Source: Ifrita kowaldi (lineage: Eukaryota; Chordata; Aves; Passeriformes; Cinclosomatidae). Taken from it: a DNA stretch of 64,000 nt. Made by a program: the position numbers and the translations under genes. Location of the stretch: assembly GCA_013398055.1 (NCBI GenBank), contig VZRS01012606.1:148911-212910 (forward strand). Reading direction: 5' to 3'. Every line of letters starts with the position of its first letter. Positions within the stretch are counted from its first letter, which is position 1. A model generated the notes under the pieces. That model was not told the origin of the DNA, ran no database searches, and was given only the letters and a program-made list of their open reading frames with translations. Shown in pieces: positions 34,766-49,200 of this stretch.

Positions 34766-37700
34766 GAAAAAGTGAAGCCAGAGCATGTTAAATAAATAAG
34801 ACAAAAGGAGAAGATAAACAAGCTGACAACCATGGTCTTTAAAGAGGATGTAGTTGACATGAAAACTTGTGAACTGTATTTTGAAAAAGAAATAGTCATA
34901 ATAATTAGTAAAAGTTGTTTTGGAGACAGCACCTGCCCAAAGTTGCCTGTAAATTAGTGTTTTGTAGCAAGTGTCACTACATGGTAGCTGGATGTCTCTG
35001 TGCAGTGTGTCTGCAGTTACAGAAGTTGTGAATCGACAACTTCACTGTGTCAAACAGCCAGAAATTTTTCTTCTCTAATGTGTTTCCCTTATGGAGCTTA
35101 TAGATGTTAATTGTAAGAATAAGCAAGTGTGAAACAGAAAAAAAAGAAGCACACAACATGGGTCTTAAAAAGGAAAAAATCTCACTACCTTGAGGTACAA
35201 CTGTGTTGGAGTTTTGCCTGATTAAAGTCAGAAAGATGAGATGCTTTGTTTTTTGAGTTGCCCTGTCTTATTCTTCAGTTTCATAATATATATTCTGCTT
35301 TATCTGAGAAAGAAACCAACTGTGATTTTGAAGCACTAGGCTAAATTCATCCTGATCAATCCAAGTGGAATTGAGGAAGAGTTTGGCCCAGGCTTTCTGA
35401 ATATACTGAGAGAGCAATTATAATCTAACCTACAAGGAAAGCATGGGAAAATCTGAAAGAGCACACTGTTACCAACAGCATTTCTAAAGCACTTTTATTT
35501 GTCTTCCCATTATTTTATGCTGATTACAGTTGTGCTAATTACATATGTTCTCTTCTTTTTTCCTGTAGGTTAACCATGGAAGGAGAAATGTATTTGCACA
35601 CAAATATATTTACAATAGAAAACTTTGTCATCCTTTTAAAAGAAAATCTATGTATTGCTTACAACTACTATTTTATCAGATCTTAAACATTTGTAAATTG
35701 AAAGAAAAAATATTTGAACTACTAGATTTGCTTTCAACTTAGGAAGAACTAAGATAATAAAAATATACTGTGTTTGTTTGTCTCTTCTATGCATATCCCA
35801 TATATAAAAACATAACAGTATAGAAAGTTCAGATAATGTCTCCTGTAAGAAACTAAGTATTCCTTACCTTCTCTCTACTGGCTTTTATAGGTTTGGACAT
35901 GTCATTTAGATTCTTGGTGCATCAGGTTATATCATCAGTGGGATCAGTAGAATGAATATAAATGTATCTTCCTGGAGGGTGTTTTAAACATCTAGATCAA
36001 GTTGAAAATCACTAGTACCAGTGTAAGTCCATATCTGGAGCATCCCTGTTGTACAGGGGTGCTCTAGAGTCTCTCTAGCATGACTGAGAGGAAAAGCCAT
36101 TCCACTGGGCTCCCTCTGAGAACTGCTGGATTTGATTCACCTTGCACTTGCTGTGTTTTCTAACCATGTTACTTCTGTGGAAGTTATGACAGAATAAAAC
36201 TGTAGTGTTCTAGAATGAGCTCTATGCCACGAACACTGCTTATTGGCAGTGCATACGTTCAGTTTGGCCTGGTCAACGAGTGCTGAGGTGTGACATCCCA
36301 GGAGAGAGTTGTGGATGTCAGCTGCTGTCCTTGCAGGATGGTCCCAGCCCTGGCCAAACTGAGCAGCAACTGCATCCTCTTAGCAGGTTAAACTGCACTC
36401 ACAAGTTCTTCAGCCAAAAAAATCCACACACACATAAAAAACCCAAACCCAACAAAGTAAATCTGAACTGCTATAGTAAAATGTTAGAGTAGCAAAATCT
36501 TTTTTAAATACTGTTTCAAAAGAAAAGAAAGATCTGACTTCATTAACAGTACATGACAGAAGTTACATCTGTTAATAAGGATTTAGCCAATTGATGGTTT
36601 CAGGGCCCACTCGGAAGTGTGACTTACACTGTCATCCTTTTAGCTAAGCTAAACCAAATGGGATCAAGATGTTCTTGTTCCACCGGGGGATATCCACAGC
36701 TGCAGTTCTTCAGGATCAACAGCTGTGCCTTAGTTTCACATCCTACCTTAATCTGAATTAGTGTTCAAGTCCAGGCAAGTACTTTCCTTGGAGGAAACAG
36801 ACCCTGTTAAAGCAGACAGAAAACCAACTATGTGCTGTATGTGATTACACGTTAATTTCAACATAAATCCACCCACACAGTGATCTTGCTGTTACCCAGA
36901 GTTCATAAGACTTATCATTAGAAAGTGGAAACGTTGCTATCCCTGCCCTGCTTGTTGAGGGACACAGCTTCATGTCTCAGCCTGATCCCAGCCCTACCCA
37001 AGCTCCTTCATGACCACAGCCAAGCCTTGGCAGCCAAAAAAACACCACTCCAGCACACAGATTTGAGATGCAGCAACTACCAAAACAAATTGTGATACTC
37101 TGCTTTCTGCAGCTGTGCCCCTTCCTCTGCAAGCCCTATCAATGTCTTGCTGATGTGAAGGGTGCAATACAGCAGCCCCACAGCACCTGCTTGCCTCTGT
37201 ACCTGAAATGCTCCCTTCCTCTCCCTCTCCTGCCTTGACGTGGTGTCAGAGCAAGCTGCGGCACTGCTCTGAACTTGTTCTATCCAGTTTATGTAGCCAG
37301 CCTGTTCCTAGAGATACATTCCTGCGGCTGCCTGAAGTTTCACAGAAGGAAAAACCATCTTGAGCTCCCCCCATGCCTCCCAAGCTGTTTTATAGGCAAA
37401 GGTCAGATCATCATTTCTTTTTCTGCTTGTTCCCCAGTTTCACACTGTCTCTTGTGGCACGACTTGGGGGAAAAAAACACAACACCTTTTATTTAAGTGT
37501 GTGTTTATAAGGGAAGCTGTGGAATGAGAAAGAACAGAATTAATCTTCCTAATTTTAAAAAATGTTTCCTTCCCCTAATTAAACATTTTTAAATAACCAA
37601 ACCAAATCGTCAGAATAAGAGGTGAGCAGAAGATTTTACAACTCCATCTATAACTTTATTTAAGAATGCAGAATTTCTTTTGAGTTCTGTGCTGTGAAGA

Positions 37701-39900
37701 ACTTTGTTAGCTTAGGTTGCTGACAAAAGCAAAACTGTATTTATAGCACACAATCCAGGATAAGCAGATGACAGCTTCATTAACTAGCAGCACAAATGGC
37801 CAGGGACATGACTAACCAACAAGGGATCATGCTCCCTAGTAGCTCTCCTGGAGGACAGCTGGTGGAGGCAGCAACGCTGACCAGATTAGTCAGGGCTGGG
37901 GGAAGATGGTTTTATCCTCAATTCCTCCTTGTTTTCAGGCAGTCAGGTCATGATGATAAAGCACCCCTCGTTCCTTCATGTTAAGATTATTCTTTTGGTC
38001 TGCACTGCTGTGGAACTGCTTACACTGCACTCATGGTGGGCTGTGAAAATTTATGCCTACAGAAAAATAAAGATAGTGACTCAGCAGGCCTTATTCAGTG
38101 CAGATTATTGGAAAGATTATGTATCGTGTTCACAGCTCCATGCGAATAAATGGCTTGAGAGGTATCTGTATCCCAGAATTAGGGCTGCTGGGTGTTTCAG
38201 GGCAACCACAGACAGGTAGCTGGAAATACTTGCTCAGGGAGATTGTGTATGAAGGTCAGTCAGTGTTGATGAACGAATACAGTTAAAGTGGTGACAGCTG
38301 TGTTTCTGGTAAGAAAGCTGCTGAGAATTGTAATTGTGGAAATGATACTCAGATACACAGATGCTCAGTGCCAGGGCTTAATGCTGCTCTGAAGCCTGCA
38401 GAATTCAGGTTCTGCTCCTGGGCATGCTCCTGCTGGTGGCTCACTTTCTCTGCAGAAGTACCTCACTGAGGGACCAAACCCTGTTCCCCTTGGTCACTGA
38501 CCTGGCAGAATTGCCACAACAAGGAAAAGTGGAAGGAAGGGAGACTCTGGAAGTCTCCACACTGTAGGGAGCAGAGTTGGAAGTATGGGGGTCAGATGTG
38601 ATGTAGCTCAGCTGGCTGTTTACTCTCGTAGGCATGGAAGAATTGGGGCTCTAGGACATTGTTACGGAGGCTGCAAAAGGCTCTGCTCTGTGGCACGGAG
38701 AGGGAAGGTGTGTTGAGTAGCCTTGGGGAGGGAAGCTGTGTTGAGTACCCGTGTGTCTCCTTGCCCAGCTGTCCTGGGCTGTGCTTTGGTCACTGGTGCC
38801 AGGCTCTAGAGGGACATGTCAAGACATGATCTTGCTTGGGACTGTGCCAGTAGCGTGCATGTTCCCGAGTACCTGATCCGTTTCCAAATCATCTGTGGGA
38901 GCTCTGGTACCCCAAGAGGGGTTATTTGTTAATTAACTGTAAATGCTTTCCTATTCAGAACACTCCCACATAAGCTTAACAGCATCTGCTTCAGAAACCT
39001 TCCTATTAGTGTCTTTAATGCTTTGGCTGGAAGAGTGTAAATCTGGGAATGTAAGAGGCCTTCTCTTTCTTGGTGATCATCATTATGCTGTCTGGGTGTG
39101 GATGACTCTTTCGCAACAGACAGGTCCCTCCTTGGTTTGGTGGAAGAGACACCAATAAGTTGTGTTGGCCACTCACTTGTCCCTCAGTGAGATTTCAGTC
39201 CACATTTGGCTTAACAGCTTTTCCAAAATGCCTGCACCCCTGAGTAACAGAAAGCAGGGTCCTGAAAAGCAAATTGGTGCCCTGGTATTCAGAAACAGTG
39301 ACTAGAAACCCAGCTCCTTGCTGCAAGGGGAGATGTGTCCTGCCAGCATGTGGTCAAGATGTCAAAGGTGGTTACCCTTGGTTACTCTTTCAGTATCCAT
39401 CACATACCTGCAGTCTTGGCTTTACAGAGACCGTGTGGCTGGCAGAGCAGCCCAATGCACCCCTCAGTTGTACCTTTGCCCTTTTGTAGCATGAGCTCCA
39501 TCCTGCTCAATGCAGCCACAATGTAAAACCAGATCAAGTGGTTCTGTCCTGAGGCTGAGGCACATTAGTCCTGGATGCAACTCAAGCACAGTGAGTAAAA
39601 GTTTCCCCAGGAAATAAATTGGATCCTTAATAAGCAGGTGTTTTATGAGCTGATAAAAATGATCTCAAAGGCCAAGAATCAGCCTCACAAGTGGAGAAAG
39701 CAGAAATGATTGGTGGCTGTTTCTCCTGCTGTGAGTCAGAAATCAATCTGAGGCTTTAGTGCAAAGAGGGTTAAAACACTTGTAATTCATTGTCTGCTAG
39801 TTGGGAAGAATAATAAAGCCTGCATTTTTGTGTTGGTGTGGGGCAAATGCTGCAGAAACAGGAATTTTATTATATAACTGTGCCTCCTACATAAAGCTTT
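34766..39900. other. Non-coding stretch, one weak exon-like segment
   Basis: Mostly AT-rich with no transposon hallmark. At 35569-35742 a very strong acceptor (ctcttcttttttcctgtag) is followed by 57 open codons, a TAG and an AATAAA at 35756, which could be a terminal exon but is not convincing alone. An imperfect tandem of about 30 bp lies near 38700-38750. Confidence 0.4.
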
Positions 39901-39915
39901 GGGGGGGGGGGGGGG
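39901..39915. repeat. Poly-G run (15 bases)
   Basis: Fifteen consecutive Gs. Simple homopolymer, a likely site of sequencing error. Confidence 0.9.
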
Positions 39916-41631
39916 AAGCTAGCAGGGCTGTGCGTCATTAAAATGACACAAAATATGCTGCCACAATCAGAGTCCTATGTGTGTTCAAGACTGCACGATA
40001 TGCACATATTCCTTGTGGCCTTGCCACATCCATGGATTTCAGTTCGCTTAGTGCACAACTGGGAGGGAAGAGGCTGCCTGAGCAAAACATGCCGTGCTTT
40101 CTGCCATGGAAATGGAACATGGGAGCGTGGGAGGGATGTTGTTGTTTGTTATTGTTTCACCAAAGATTTAATTAAATGATTGAAAGGAAAGGGAGGGAAA
40201 ATGCAACTCCTAACTCAAAAAATGCTGAGCTGGGCACACTGCCTCTTAGGAGCAGGGAGGCTCGGGAGCACTGCAGGGTCCATGAAGCCCTTCTGGATCA
40301 TATGTGGTTGTTTAGTGGTGGCCCCTTTTCCTTCTGTAGGAGTGCTGCTCACAGACACTGGTGGAAGCTGCATTCAGCGTTGTCAGGATGAGGTGGTCCA
40401 CCCACAGTAAGAGACCAGGAATGACACTTGGAGACTTGGGGGAAAAAAAGAGGTCCTGGTAATTTTAATATTGGAGTAAAGAGGACCCTTTATCTCAAAG
40501 CACTGGCTAAGCAACAAATCATAATAATATCTCTTAGGATGACTTGAGCAGCGCTTTTCCTGTTGTACAAGTGAAAACTCTGATGTTGAATGATTGTAAT
40601 TCTCTCCCAGAAGTGGCAGCTCCATGGATTTTCCCTGAGCATATGCCTAATGGTCTGTCTGATGAGATTTGTAAGCGTTTTCTGCTGTCTGCTTCTTAAG
40701 ATCCAAAGCACAAAGTTAAGAGGAAGTGAGAAGATATTTCTGATTTTGTGTGTGCTGTCAGCAAGACACCAATGCAGCCATGAAGAACATTCTTCTATCT
40801 GATTTTTGAATTCTATATAAGCCAAAATTAAAGCATTCTTTCTGTTCTGAAGAGCTGACAGTTAAAGGGTTTCATTCAGAAAAGTATTTAAACCATCTGT
40901 ATTTAAATAGGCATTTAAGCACTTCTTTGGATTGTATCCTAATAAGGATGCTTAGTTGAATGGGGCTGAAATAGAAAAACTGAAGGCAAGGTGTGTATTA
41001 TATTAGTGAAACACCTGGGGAAAGCATTTTGCTGCTTCCATTTCAGTTTTGCTTTGTTTTGATTCCATTTTTGTGTAGTGGATTGGAAGGAGGCATGCAG
41101 GCATAGCCCCAGTGGCATAGGGCAGGGAGAGGAAGCAAAAGGGTGATGTAGGTGATATACCCAGGATTGCTCTACAGGGGAGTGGCAGAGGTATGAATGA
41201 AAATCAACTTCTTTTTTTTTTGACATACAAAACAAAGATCTAACTATTTTAGTTCCCATATGGTTGGGAGGAATGAAGAGCTGGGTCATTAATACTGGGT
41301 TCCTCTAGGTGTTTACTTGTCTGTTGATACCCTGTAGGGGATAATCATGTGTGGCTTCTATCAGTACTGGGGAAATAAAGCCAGCTCAGAAATAATGGGT
41401 TAAATTCTGACCCTTACCAGTCCAAGCAAAGTTAATAGGTTTGCACTACCATAATGAGGAACGCAAAGGTTCGGAGGTTGTTTAGTCACTGGGCCTGCAG
41501 AGATTTCAGACAGCATGACTACTTGTATATCCCCCAGGTACATTTTTATCATCACAGTTATGATAACATATGTCATGCTGCCACTCTGCCACTGTAGATG
41601 AAACATTTCAGTTGGTGATCTGTGTGTTGTG
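39916..41631. other. Non-coding stretch, no feature recognised
   Basis: Ordinary sequence up to the target site of the next LTR. Confidence 0.5.
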
Positions 41632-41636
41632 CCAGA

Positions 41637-42360
41637 TGTTGGGGTTTTGGGGAGTTCCCCTTCTGTTTTGTTCTTTTTTCTCTCTTAGAGAATTTTCCCC
41701 ATACTGTTGCCAGGACAATAAATTGCCAGTGCTTAAGCCACACAAAAGGACCTTGCCACAGAGGGTGGGGGGTCGCTGGGACTACTGGTCTTTCACCTGG
41801 TTTTGGGTGGGGTCAGGGCTGTTGGTGCTAGCGGGGCTCGGACGCAGTTCGTCAGAACCTTTCTGCTTTTCGGCCGTTTTCTTCCTTCTACCTGAGAAAC
41901 CCCAAGATTCCTGCTGCAGCTCCTGATACATCTTGTCTGCCACCTGGAATCTGTGCTCGCCTCTGCTGTTCCAGCTTGCTGTTCCCGAGGGTCCGGCCGG
42001 ACACCTGGGATCAGCTACCCGGAGGGTCTGTGAAGCTCTTTCATCCATTTCCCCTCCCCGGGACCCCGGGCCTGCCGGCTGTGAGCGCAACTGCACCAGA
42101 GGGGAAAGTGCCCACGGCCTGCGGCTGAGAGAGACTGGTATTGGGTCTGTGGTTCTGTCTCCTGCTACTGCCGGAGCTACTGTTGTTGGTTTACCTTGTT
42201 ATATGTATTAGTAAAGAACTGTTATTCCTAACCTTATCTTTGCCTGAAAGCCCTTTAATTTCAAAATTATAATAATTCGGAGGGAAGGGGGTTGCATTTT
42301 TCCATTCCAGGGGAGGCTCCTGCCCTCCTGTACAGACACCTGTCTTTTCAAACCAAGACA
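41637..42360 (+). mobile_element. Solo ERV LTR with perfect 5-bp target duplication
   Basis: It begins TGTTGGGGTTT and ends AAACCAAGACA, inverted repeats with three mismatches in eleven. It is flanked by ccaga on both sides (41632-41636 and 42361-42365), so both borders are firm and the element is 724 bp. It contains gacaataaattgcc near 41715 and a CpG-rich middle. It shares blocks with the minus-strand LTR at 63375, for example tgccggctgtgagcg (42073-42087) and tctttgcctgaaagcc near 42237. Solo LTR, no internal genes. The 5-bp duplication suggests an ERVL-type integrase. Confidence 0.9.
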
Positions 42361-42394
42361 CCAGAGCATGCTTCTGTGTACCCTCCCACTTTTT

Positions 42395-42670
42395 CCAGAG
42401 GATCATGGAATGGTTTGGGTTGACAGGAACCTTTGAAGTTCATTGAATTCCAACTTCCCTGCCATGGGCAGGGACACCTCTCACTAGACCAGGTTGCCGA
42501 AAGCCTCATCCAGCCTGGCCTTGAATACTTCCAGGGATGGGTCATCTACAGCTTCTGTGGGCAACCTCTTCCAGTGCCTCACCACCCTCACAGCTCTGTT
42601 GAAACCCAGCTTTTGTTTTGCCATCTCTATGTTTAAGGATCTCTTCCTTCTGTGTGTGTGCAAGGCCCCA
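42395..42670 (-). mobile_element. CR1 LINE 3' fragment
   Basis: On + it reads as a reversed CR1: gatcatggaatggtttgggttg, gccatgggcagggacacctc, actagaccaggttgc, tggccttgaatacttccagggatggg, then ccagtgcctcaccaccctcac. It lies only 29 bp beyond the target duplication of the LTR at 41637-42360. Confidence 0.93.
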
Positions 42671-45600
42671 CAGATGAGCACATCAGAGCATCAGTACCAC
42701 ATGAAAGGTTCCCAGACTGCAGTGCAGCTGCTCCCAAGGTGAAACCACAGTCAAGTCCCTGTGTTTCAGGAGATCTTTTTATTGCACATCCAGCAAGTTG
42801 TAATTATTCATTTCAATGACACAACCAAGGCTTTACTCCTATTAGCATTGCTATGTCAGTGGAGCAGCACTGCTGGGTCTCTTTTGCCTGAATGCAACAG
42901 TCAGGTGGTTCTAGCACTGCTAAGTCCTCGGTAGTGGCTGTAATGCAAGAGGCAGAGAAAAGCAAACTTCACAGTGGATCTGATCAGTGCTAAGCTGACA
43001 ATAGCAGAGGTTGGAATCGATTGAAAATCATCGAGAGAGAACAGAAAGGCTGACTTAGTTTTAACCCTATTCTTCAAGTGCTCTCTCTTCCTGTCTTAAC
43101 ATGCAAAATCCCAACAGCTCCACTAAGGTCAAGGAACGGGAGTGAACACAGCAGTTTCGTCTGCTTTATCTACAGAAAGCATTTCATGCCTGACTGACCT
43201 GGGTGCACCATGAATGAGTTACTTGATTGTAAACCGAGCATATTAGAGGCAGAGATGTTTTATAAATCTCCCTGTAAGTCTGCAGCTAACTTAAAGAAGA
43301 GGTCAGCAAATTTTTTTAGCTGCCAAACAGTTTGCACAGCCTGTCCAAGTATGAGCTGCCTTTATGAAGTCTCTGCCTAAACAAGGCGGGCACAGGAGCC
43401 TGTTCCATGTTCATAATGTTTGCTGAACCTTTATAATGTGGTGTTTAATATTGAAATTAGCCTGCAGTATTTTAAGTTGTTGTTAAAAAACTAGCATGGC
43501 TGGTATGATGTAAATGGCTCGATAAAGCCAAGAAAATCCTGTGCAAAGGTGAAGTTCTGGTGCTGCTGAAGAAAGTGGCAGGCCTTGTGCTGACTGCAGT
43601 GAAAGGCAATTTTACAGTTTGCAGTGGCTAGCAAGTTGAGAGTCAGGCCTGAGCTTTTCATTGTTTCCCATTTCCTGTCACCTTCCTTGTGAGGATACAG
43701 ATGCAGCTTTATTTGTCTTGCAGTTACTGTGAGCTGAGAGGAGCAAGAGAGGGCTGAGGGTACATGAAAATAGCCTCTAAATAGTCTGTGCAGTTGCATA
43801 TAGGAATATAACATGCAAAATACCCATGGCATGATTTACACATTAAAATCACAACTTATGATGTGTTACCAGCTATTAGAAACTGCATAACTGTGTACAA
43901 TAAACATCTCAAACTACTCTTTGCTAAAGCTTATGATATAGAAAACACAAATTCTCTCCAAAGACCCTTACAGATGGAAGGCTAGAGGAAAACAGGCATG
44001 AAGATGTAGCTGAATAAGCCTCAAGCTACAATGTGTTTGCCATCAAGCTTTACACATTTCTAGTCAAGTGTACCTGTACTGCAAACAGACCATGTCCTAT
44101 TCTTTGTCTGACACGGCTGTGCTTGTCCACATGACACAGTATTCCTGGGGTCAGCCCAGCATCATATAACCTGTTCTCAAGCATTTGCTTTCCTTTTGGC
44201 GATTAATGAATTTGAGTGACTAGTTTCTCAAGTGACAGACTTTCCCAAAAGTGAATTTGTTCCCTTCCCCTGGACTATGAAACAGAAGAAAAATTTAATC
44301 TGCAAATATTGAAAGGTATGGGAGGCTGGGTGGTTCTGTGTTTTGTAAGGCACCCTGTGCTCTGAGATTATGTCCCACTATTTCCAGCAGTCATAGAGTT
44401 CAGAGATCTTCACTCAGTGTGGGGCAAGGTGACTCAGAACTTATCTGCATGCCCAGGACTGCCTGCTTTTTGTTGGTCTTTTACTTATAAGAGAATGCAA
44501 AGCGTGAAGGATCCCATTTCCATTCCTTCTGCTGCAATTTTCTGATGGCCAGAATGCAGCCAAACTCCTGAAGAATGATTGAGGTGATAAGGCAGATAAA
44601 AATTCCTACAGACAGGATTATGATACATGATTCAAAGAATTTCACTGGGCAGAAAAAGGGGATTCAAGTTCAGTTTTCATAGACCAGAGATGTCAGTAAA
44701 GTTGAAGAGCAGATTCTGTTCTGCGTTATCACCACCCACTTTTTCCAAAGATGTTCTACTTTTCTAAGCGACCTCCCTATTGCTGTAGCTATAAATAAGT
44801 ATATAACTGTATGTATGTGAGAGATTCAGGTTTAAGCTTATATTTAAGCTGAAAGGTTATATATAACAGAACTGTATTAAAGATGACAAAAGCCTCATTG
44901 TTCTGTTCATGTTTTATCTCAGTGTAGCATGTGTGTTCATGGCTATGTGTGCATACAGACAGATATTAACATATGTAGACATGCATAAGACAAAAAAACA
45001 GTCCATATTCTCTACTCTATTTCTGTAATTGGTGTAATTAACTTCCATGATGCAAAAGGAGTAATTCTGTTATAAGGCAACAGGCCAAATAGGCAAAACC
45101 CTGTCTGTTTGCACACACAGACTAAAATTTAAGTGTGTTATGTGGCAAAATGTGTAATTGCTAAGTTTGGTTATTTCAGGTTCACTTTAAGACTTTCATT
45201 TTCTAGACCTTGCCAAAGGATTTTTGATGCTGGTTTCCTCTTGGTGTCTGGAAAGTAACCATATTTTATCCTCCCAGCAAGCTACATAGTGCTTTTTTTA
45301 TTAAATAGAAAGCTTTGCTTTGATCATTGCTTAGAATGGCTGTGCTTTTGGGGGCATGGAAATGCTGGTCAAGTTTATATAGAACAAGGAAAGTTATTGG
45401 CATGGTAGCTGGGAAATGCTTAGATAGTATGGATCACTTGCCAAAAAGAGCATGAGTTTGGGATGCCCATCCTTTGTTTAGAGGAGGCTCTTTGGCAACT
45501 TGCCAGGGATGTGCCTAATTTCCTAATTGAGAAGCAGGTTAATGGTGTAAACCCATAGTACCTGTAGTTCATTTTGTTGGCTATAAAGATCTCAACACAG

Positions 45601-46258
45601 AGGTTTTGGAGTGTGGTTTCTTCATTGCTTTTGTTCTCTGCAGGCTATTAAGGAAGCAAACTAAACCAGCTAGAAACTGGGCAGTCACCCCAGTGAAATT
45701 GTTGGAGAACATATCCCCCCACTCAGTCTTTGTTCAAAACTGCTTCAACCAGCCTGGCTGTCAAAGGTTCAGAGGGCTCTGTCAGGTCGAATGGAGGGAT
45801 TCAAATGCCTGTAATGAAGTTTGCTGGCGTGGAGCTGTGCAGGCAGCCTTTGCTCCCCTGCCACACTGCAGAGTGGTGGCTACTGAGAATGGATTTTCCA
45901 CATGGAGAATGCTTTTGCCTGTGAACATAGGGTTAGTTATTAGCACTCAGCTTAGGGGTTCTGTGCCTGAGGGAAATCCATGGCTTTGAAAGCTTCCAGG
46001 CCTCAGCCCAAGAGTTAAATGACTGTATGTGAGCCCTTAGGAAATACCAGATATGAAGTGTTAGTTTGTAGCTCTGTGGGAAAGTTGTAAGTTAATGAGC
46101 CTTTACCTCATACCTGCTATGATCTAGCAAAGCACAATTAGTTACTGTGGCTCATCCGAGTCCTGCTAATTTGTTGTGCTTGTAAACTTGGCTACTTGTC
46201 TGTGAACTCACAGACACTAGTGAAATCCACAGCCTGCCTTATTCTGTGTCTCTTCTTC
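42671..46258. other. Non-coding stretch, no feature recognised
   Basis: AT-rich to neutral DNA with no supported exon or repeat. Confidence 0.5.
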
Positions 46259-46273
46259 TTTTTTTTTTTTTTT
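46259..46273. repeat. Poly-T run (15 bases)
   Basis: Homopolymer at the start of a very AT-rich 60-bp stretch. Confidence 0.9.
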
Positions 46274-49200
46274 AATTTTTAAAATTATTTGTAATTTATT
46301 TTTATTTTGACTGATTTGACATCTGTTGCTAATCAAATGTATATGGTTTTTAGGTTAGTAAGATTTTATGGCTGGGTCAGCCATTTTCAATGAAAATTAT
46401 TATTTTTCTTAGATACTCACTGAACCCAGGGGAGGAGCCTGATTTTTGTTTTCCCTAAAGTTAGAGGCAGCAAACACTTTTTCTACTGGGCATGAATAAT
46501 AGCTGGTTTCACTACTGGTTAAGTGAAGGAGTCACATTTTGTGGGTGTTTGGTGTTTGTCACATTTGGTGTTTCTGGAGCCTGAATGGTCAAGAGAGCGG
46601 TCCCTATGTATTTGCACAACACTGGATTTCCAGGGGCGTTTCTTTTTGTTAATGCTGTTAGCTTGTTCTTTTCAAATGATCAACAATGGAGGTACTAGCG
46701 AATGAAACCCAGCACAGAATTCACCACCAGCCACTCAACAGTGTGAGGCAGAGGAGCAGGGGAGAGAGGGTTCCTCCCAAGCATGCTGGGAGGGATCAGC
46801 TGAAGGGTGACAGGCTTTCAGTATTCTGCCTGAGTGTCAAGTCTGGAAATGGGATTACAAACCAGTGACAACTGTGATGGCTGCTATTATGTGGACACCT
46901 GTTCACCCAGTGCTGGACACAGGCTAGCATCCATACAGGATGTTGAACAGTCACCAGATGGTGATGGCTTTGGGTTGTTATGCATTTTTTCTAGATTTGA
47001 TCCAGCAATTCAGACAAGATGCTCTTAGCTGGCAAAACAGCAGTAGAAAGGACATGCAGCTGTCAAAGGAGTTCAAATAAAAAGGTTTGCTAATGAACCA
47101 CAAAATCACTGTGTGGAATATATTTAGATTATTGTCACTGAAGTTTAATTATGTGCCAAGGTCTAAGGTAGCCACTAAATAAATGGTTCCATCATCCAGT
47201 CATTAATGTCATTGTGTTATTACTGCTTTTGTTGGTGTGTTTTACAAGTTGTTTCTTTCAAGTCTAATGGTAATTATTTTTCTTGCCAAAAGACTGTGTT
47301 AATTTTACTGGACAAAATTTGGACCCTGATGTGGACCCACCCAGGCAGGGTGGGTGGAGATGAGTTTGAGTGTGAAAGGAGGAGTCTGCTGACTTTCTTC
47401 TTCCAGTGGTTAATGTGTCTGTATGGTCTCCTGTTGGACAATGAGCTGTGTACTGTCCAGGGAAGTCCCAGGGTCCAAAAGTGGGGAGAATGGAGAGGGG
47501 AGGAAGCCCCTCCAGTGGCCTAGACTTAACAGAGCTCCTCCAAAGTCACTGGAGCATAGCCTTTGCTGGCAGAAACTGCTCTAGCTTCATCAGCATTGTA
47601 TACTATTATCCTCAGAGATGTAAATCAGCATAGCTCACTCTGGCCCTGGGAATGTTTGAGGTCATTGTGAAATCCACAATGCTTTTTAAATGGTGAAGAT
47701 GTGGTTTATAAGACCCAAAACATACCCCCACTGATGTCTGCTCATAAATCTCTGCTGCTTAGATATGATGCTCCTGTTCTATCTCTGTTCTTCAAAGTGC
47801 TCCATTTGGTGCTCAGTTCACAATAATTCTCTTAATTTTGGCCATTTATTGCCCTCTCAGTCCCATTTCAGATATTCTTTTGGATTTCTCATGGTTTTAT
47901 CCTAGATTTGCTACTGTGATGTCTCTGTTCCTTGGTGTCATGTGATTAGCACATTAAGGTGAATATCTGTCATGTTTCACTTCCAAACTGTACTAAGGAT
48001 TTGCTATACAGGGGAACTTTTTATATTCATGCTTTCAAACATTTTGCACATCTTCTACCTAATGGACTTTCCCCCATAATTATTGTATTCTTCATTTGGA
48101 TTTCCTTGCATGTAGATGACATCTTAAATTTTACATTACATCACCCACTGGTTGCAGAAGGACATGTCAAACTTGAGAAGAAAATGTTGAGCTGTTGGAA
48201 CATCACTTACAAGATCCACACTGCAGTTATCCTTTATCTCAGTGTTTTATCCCTGTTTTACAGAAAGGGTTAACAGCTGTACTTGCATGGCTAAAGAGAA
48301 TTACTGGCCTGGCTGCTAATTATCTTCTCTGGTGGGTCAGACTTTCCAAGAATCATTTTATTACAATGAGAACTAACTGTCTCTCTCATCTCTCTCTTCA
48401 TTATCTCTCTCTCTAGTTTTTTCCCCCCTAGGAAAATATTTCAGAGGATGTGCAAAACATGCTTTATTGTTTGAAGAGGAATAGTTTTTGAATTTTAGGT
48501 GAAAAAATAGTATGTGAATTTCTCCTTGGGGATTTATTAATGGAAGATTTTGCCTGTATCACTAAAATGGATATATGCGTGTTATGTGGATAGTCATTCC
48601 TCTTCCTTCATTGTATTTCTGTTGGAAAGTGAAGTCCAGCCCCCTTGCTACTTGGGATAGTTTTTAGATATTAATACATACACAAGGTTCCATCTTTAGT
48701 TCCTGTATCCCTAGTCTGTGTGGATTTCTTGTTTGTGCCTTCGTGTTACCTCCACTTGATAGTAAATGGCAGAGAGGAAGTTTTCCTCTTCAGTGACTGT
48801 GATATTGTTCAGTGGTGGGGTGATTAACATTCAGTTCATTTTTTGTAGTGTAGAATATGGCTGTTCCTGCATGCTTTCCCATCAATCAGTTGCTTTAGAT
48901 TTTTCCAGTTTCAATTACTACTCAGTAATTTTAGACTAGTGAAATATGTAATTGTAAATGCTGTTTGGGTGCCCTAGTCAATTCTTTCCTTTCCAAACTT
49001 AAAAGGCTGACAATTGAATTGTTGCAGTTGTCACCAGAGTCACATTTTGGGCTTGCAGGAAGACACCATGCACATCTCCTTGTAAGACTTAAATCTTCTG
49101 ACTGTCATGTGCGGATGTCGTTTTGCTTCATGTGAAGTTGCTTTGAGGGGCACTCCTTTCATCTTCCATGATGCTGCTGTGGCTGTCAGAACCCCGGGGC

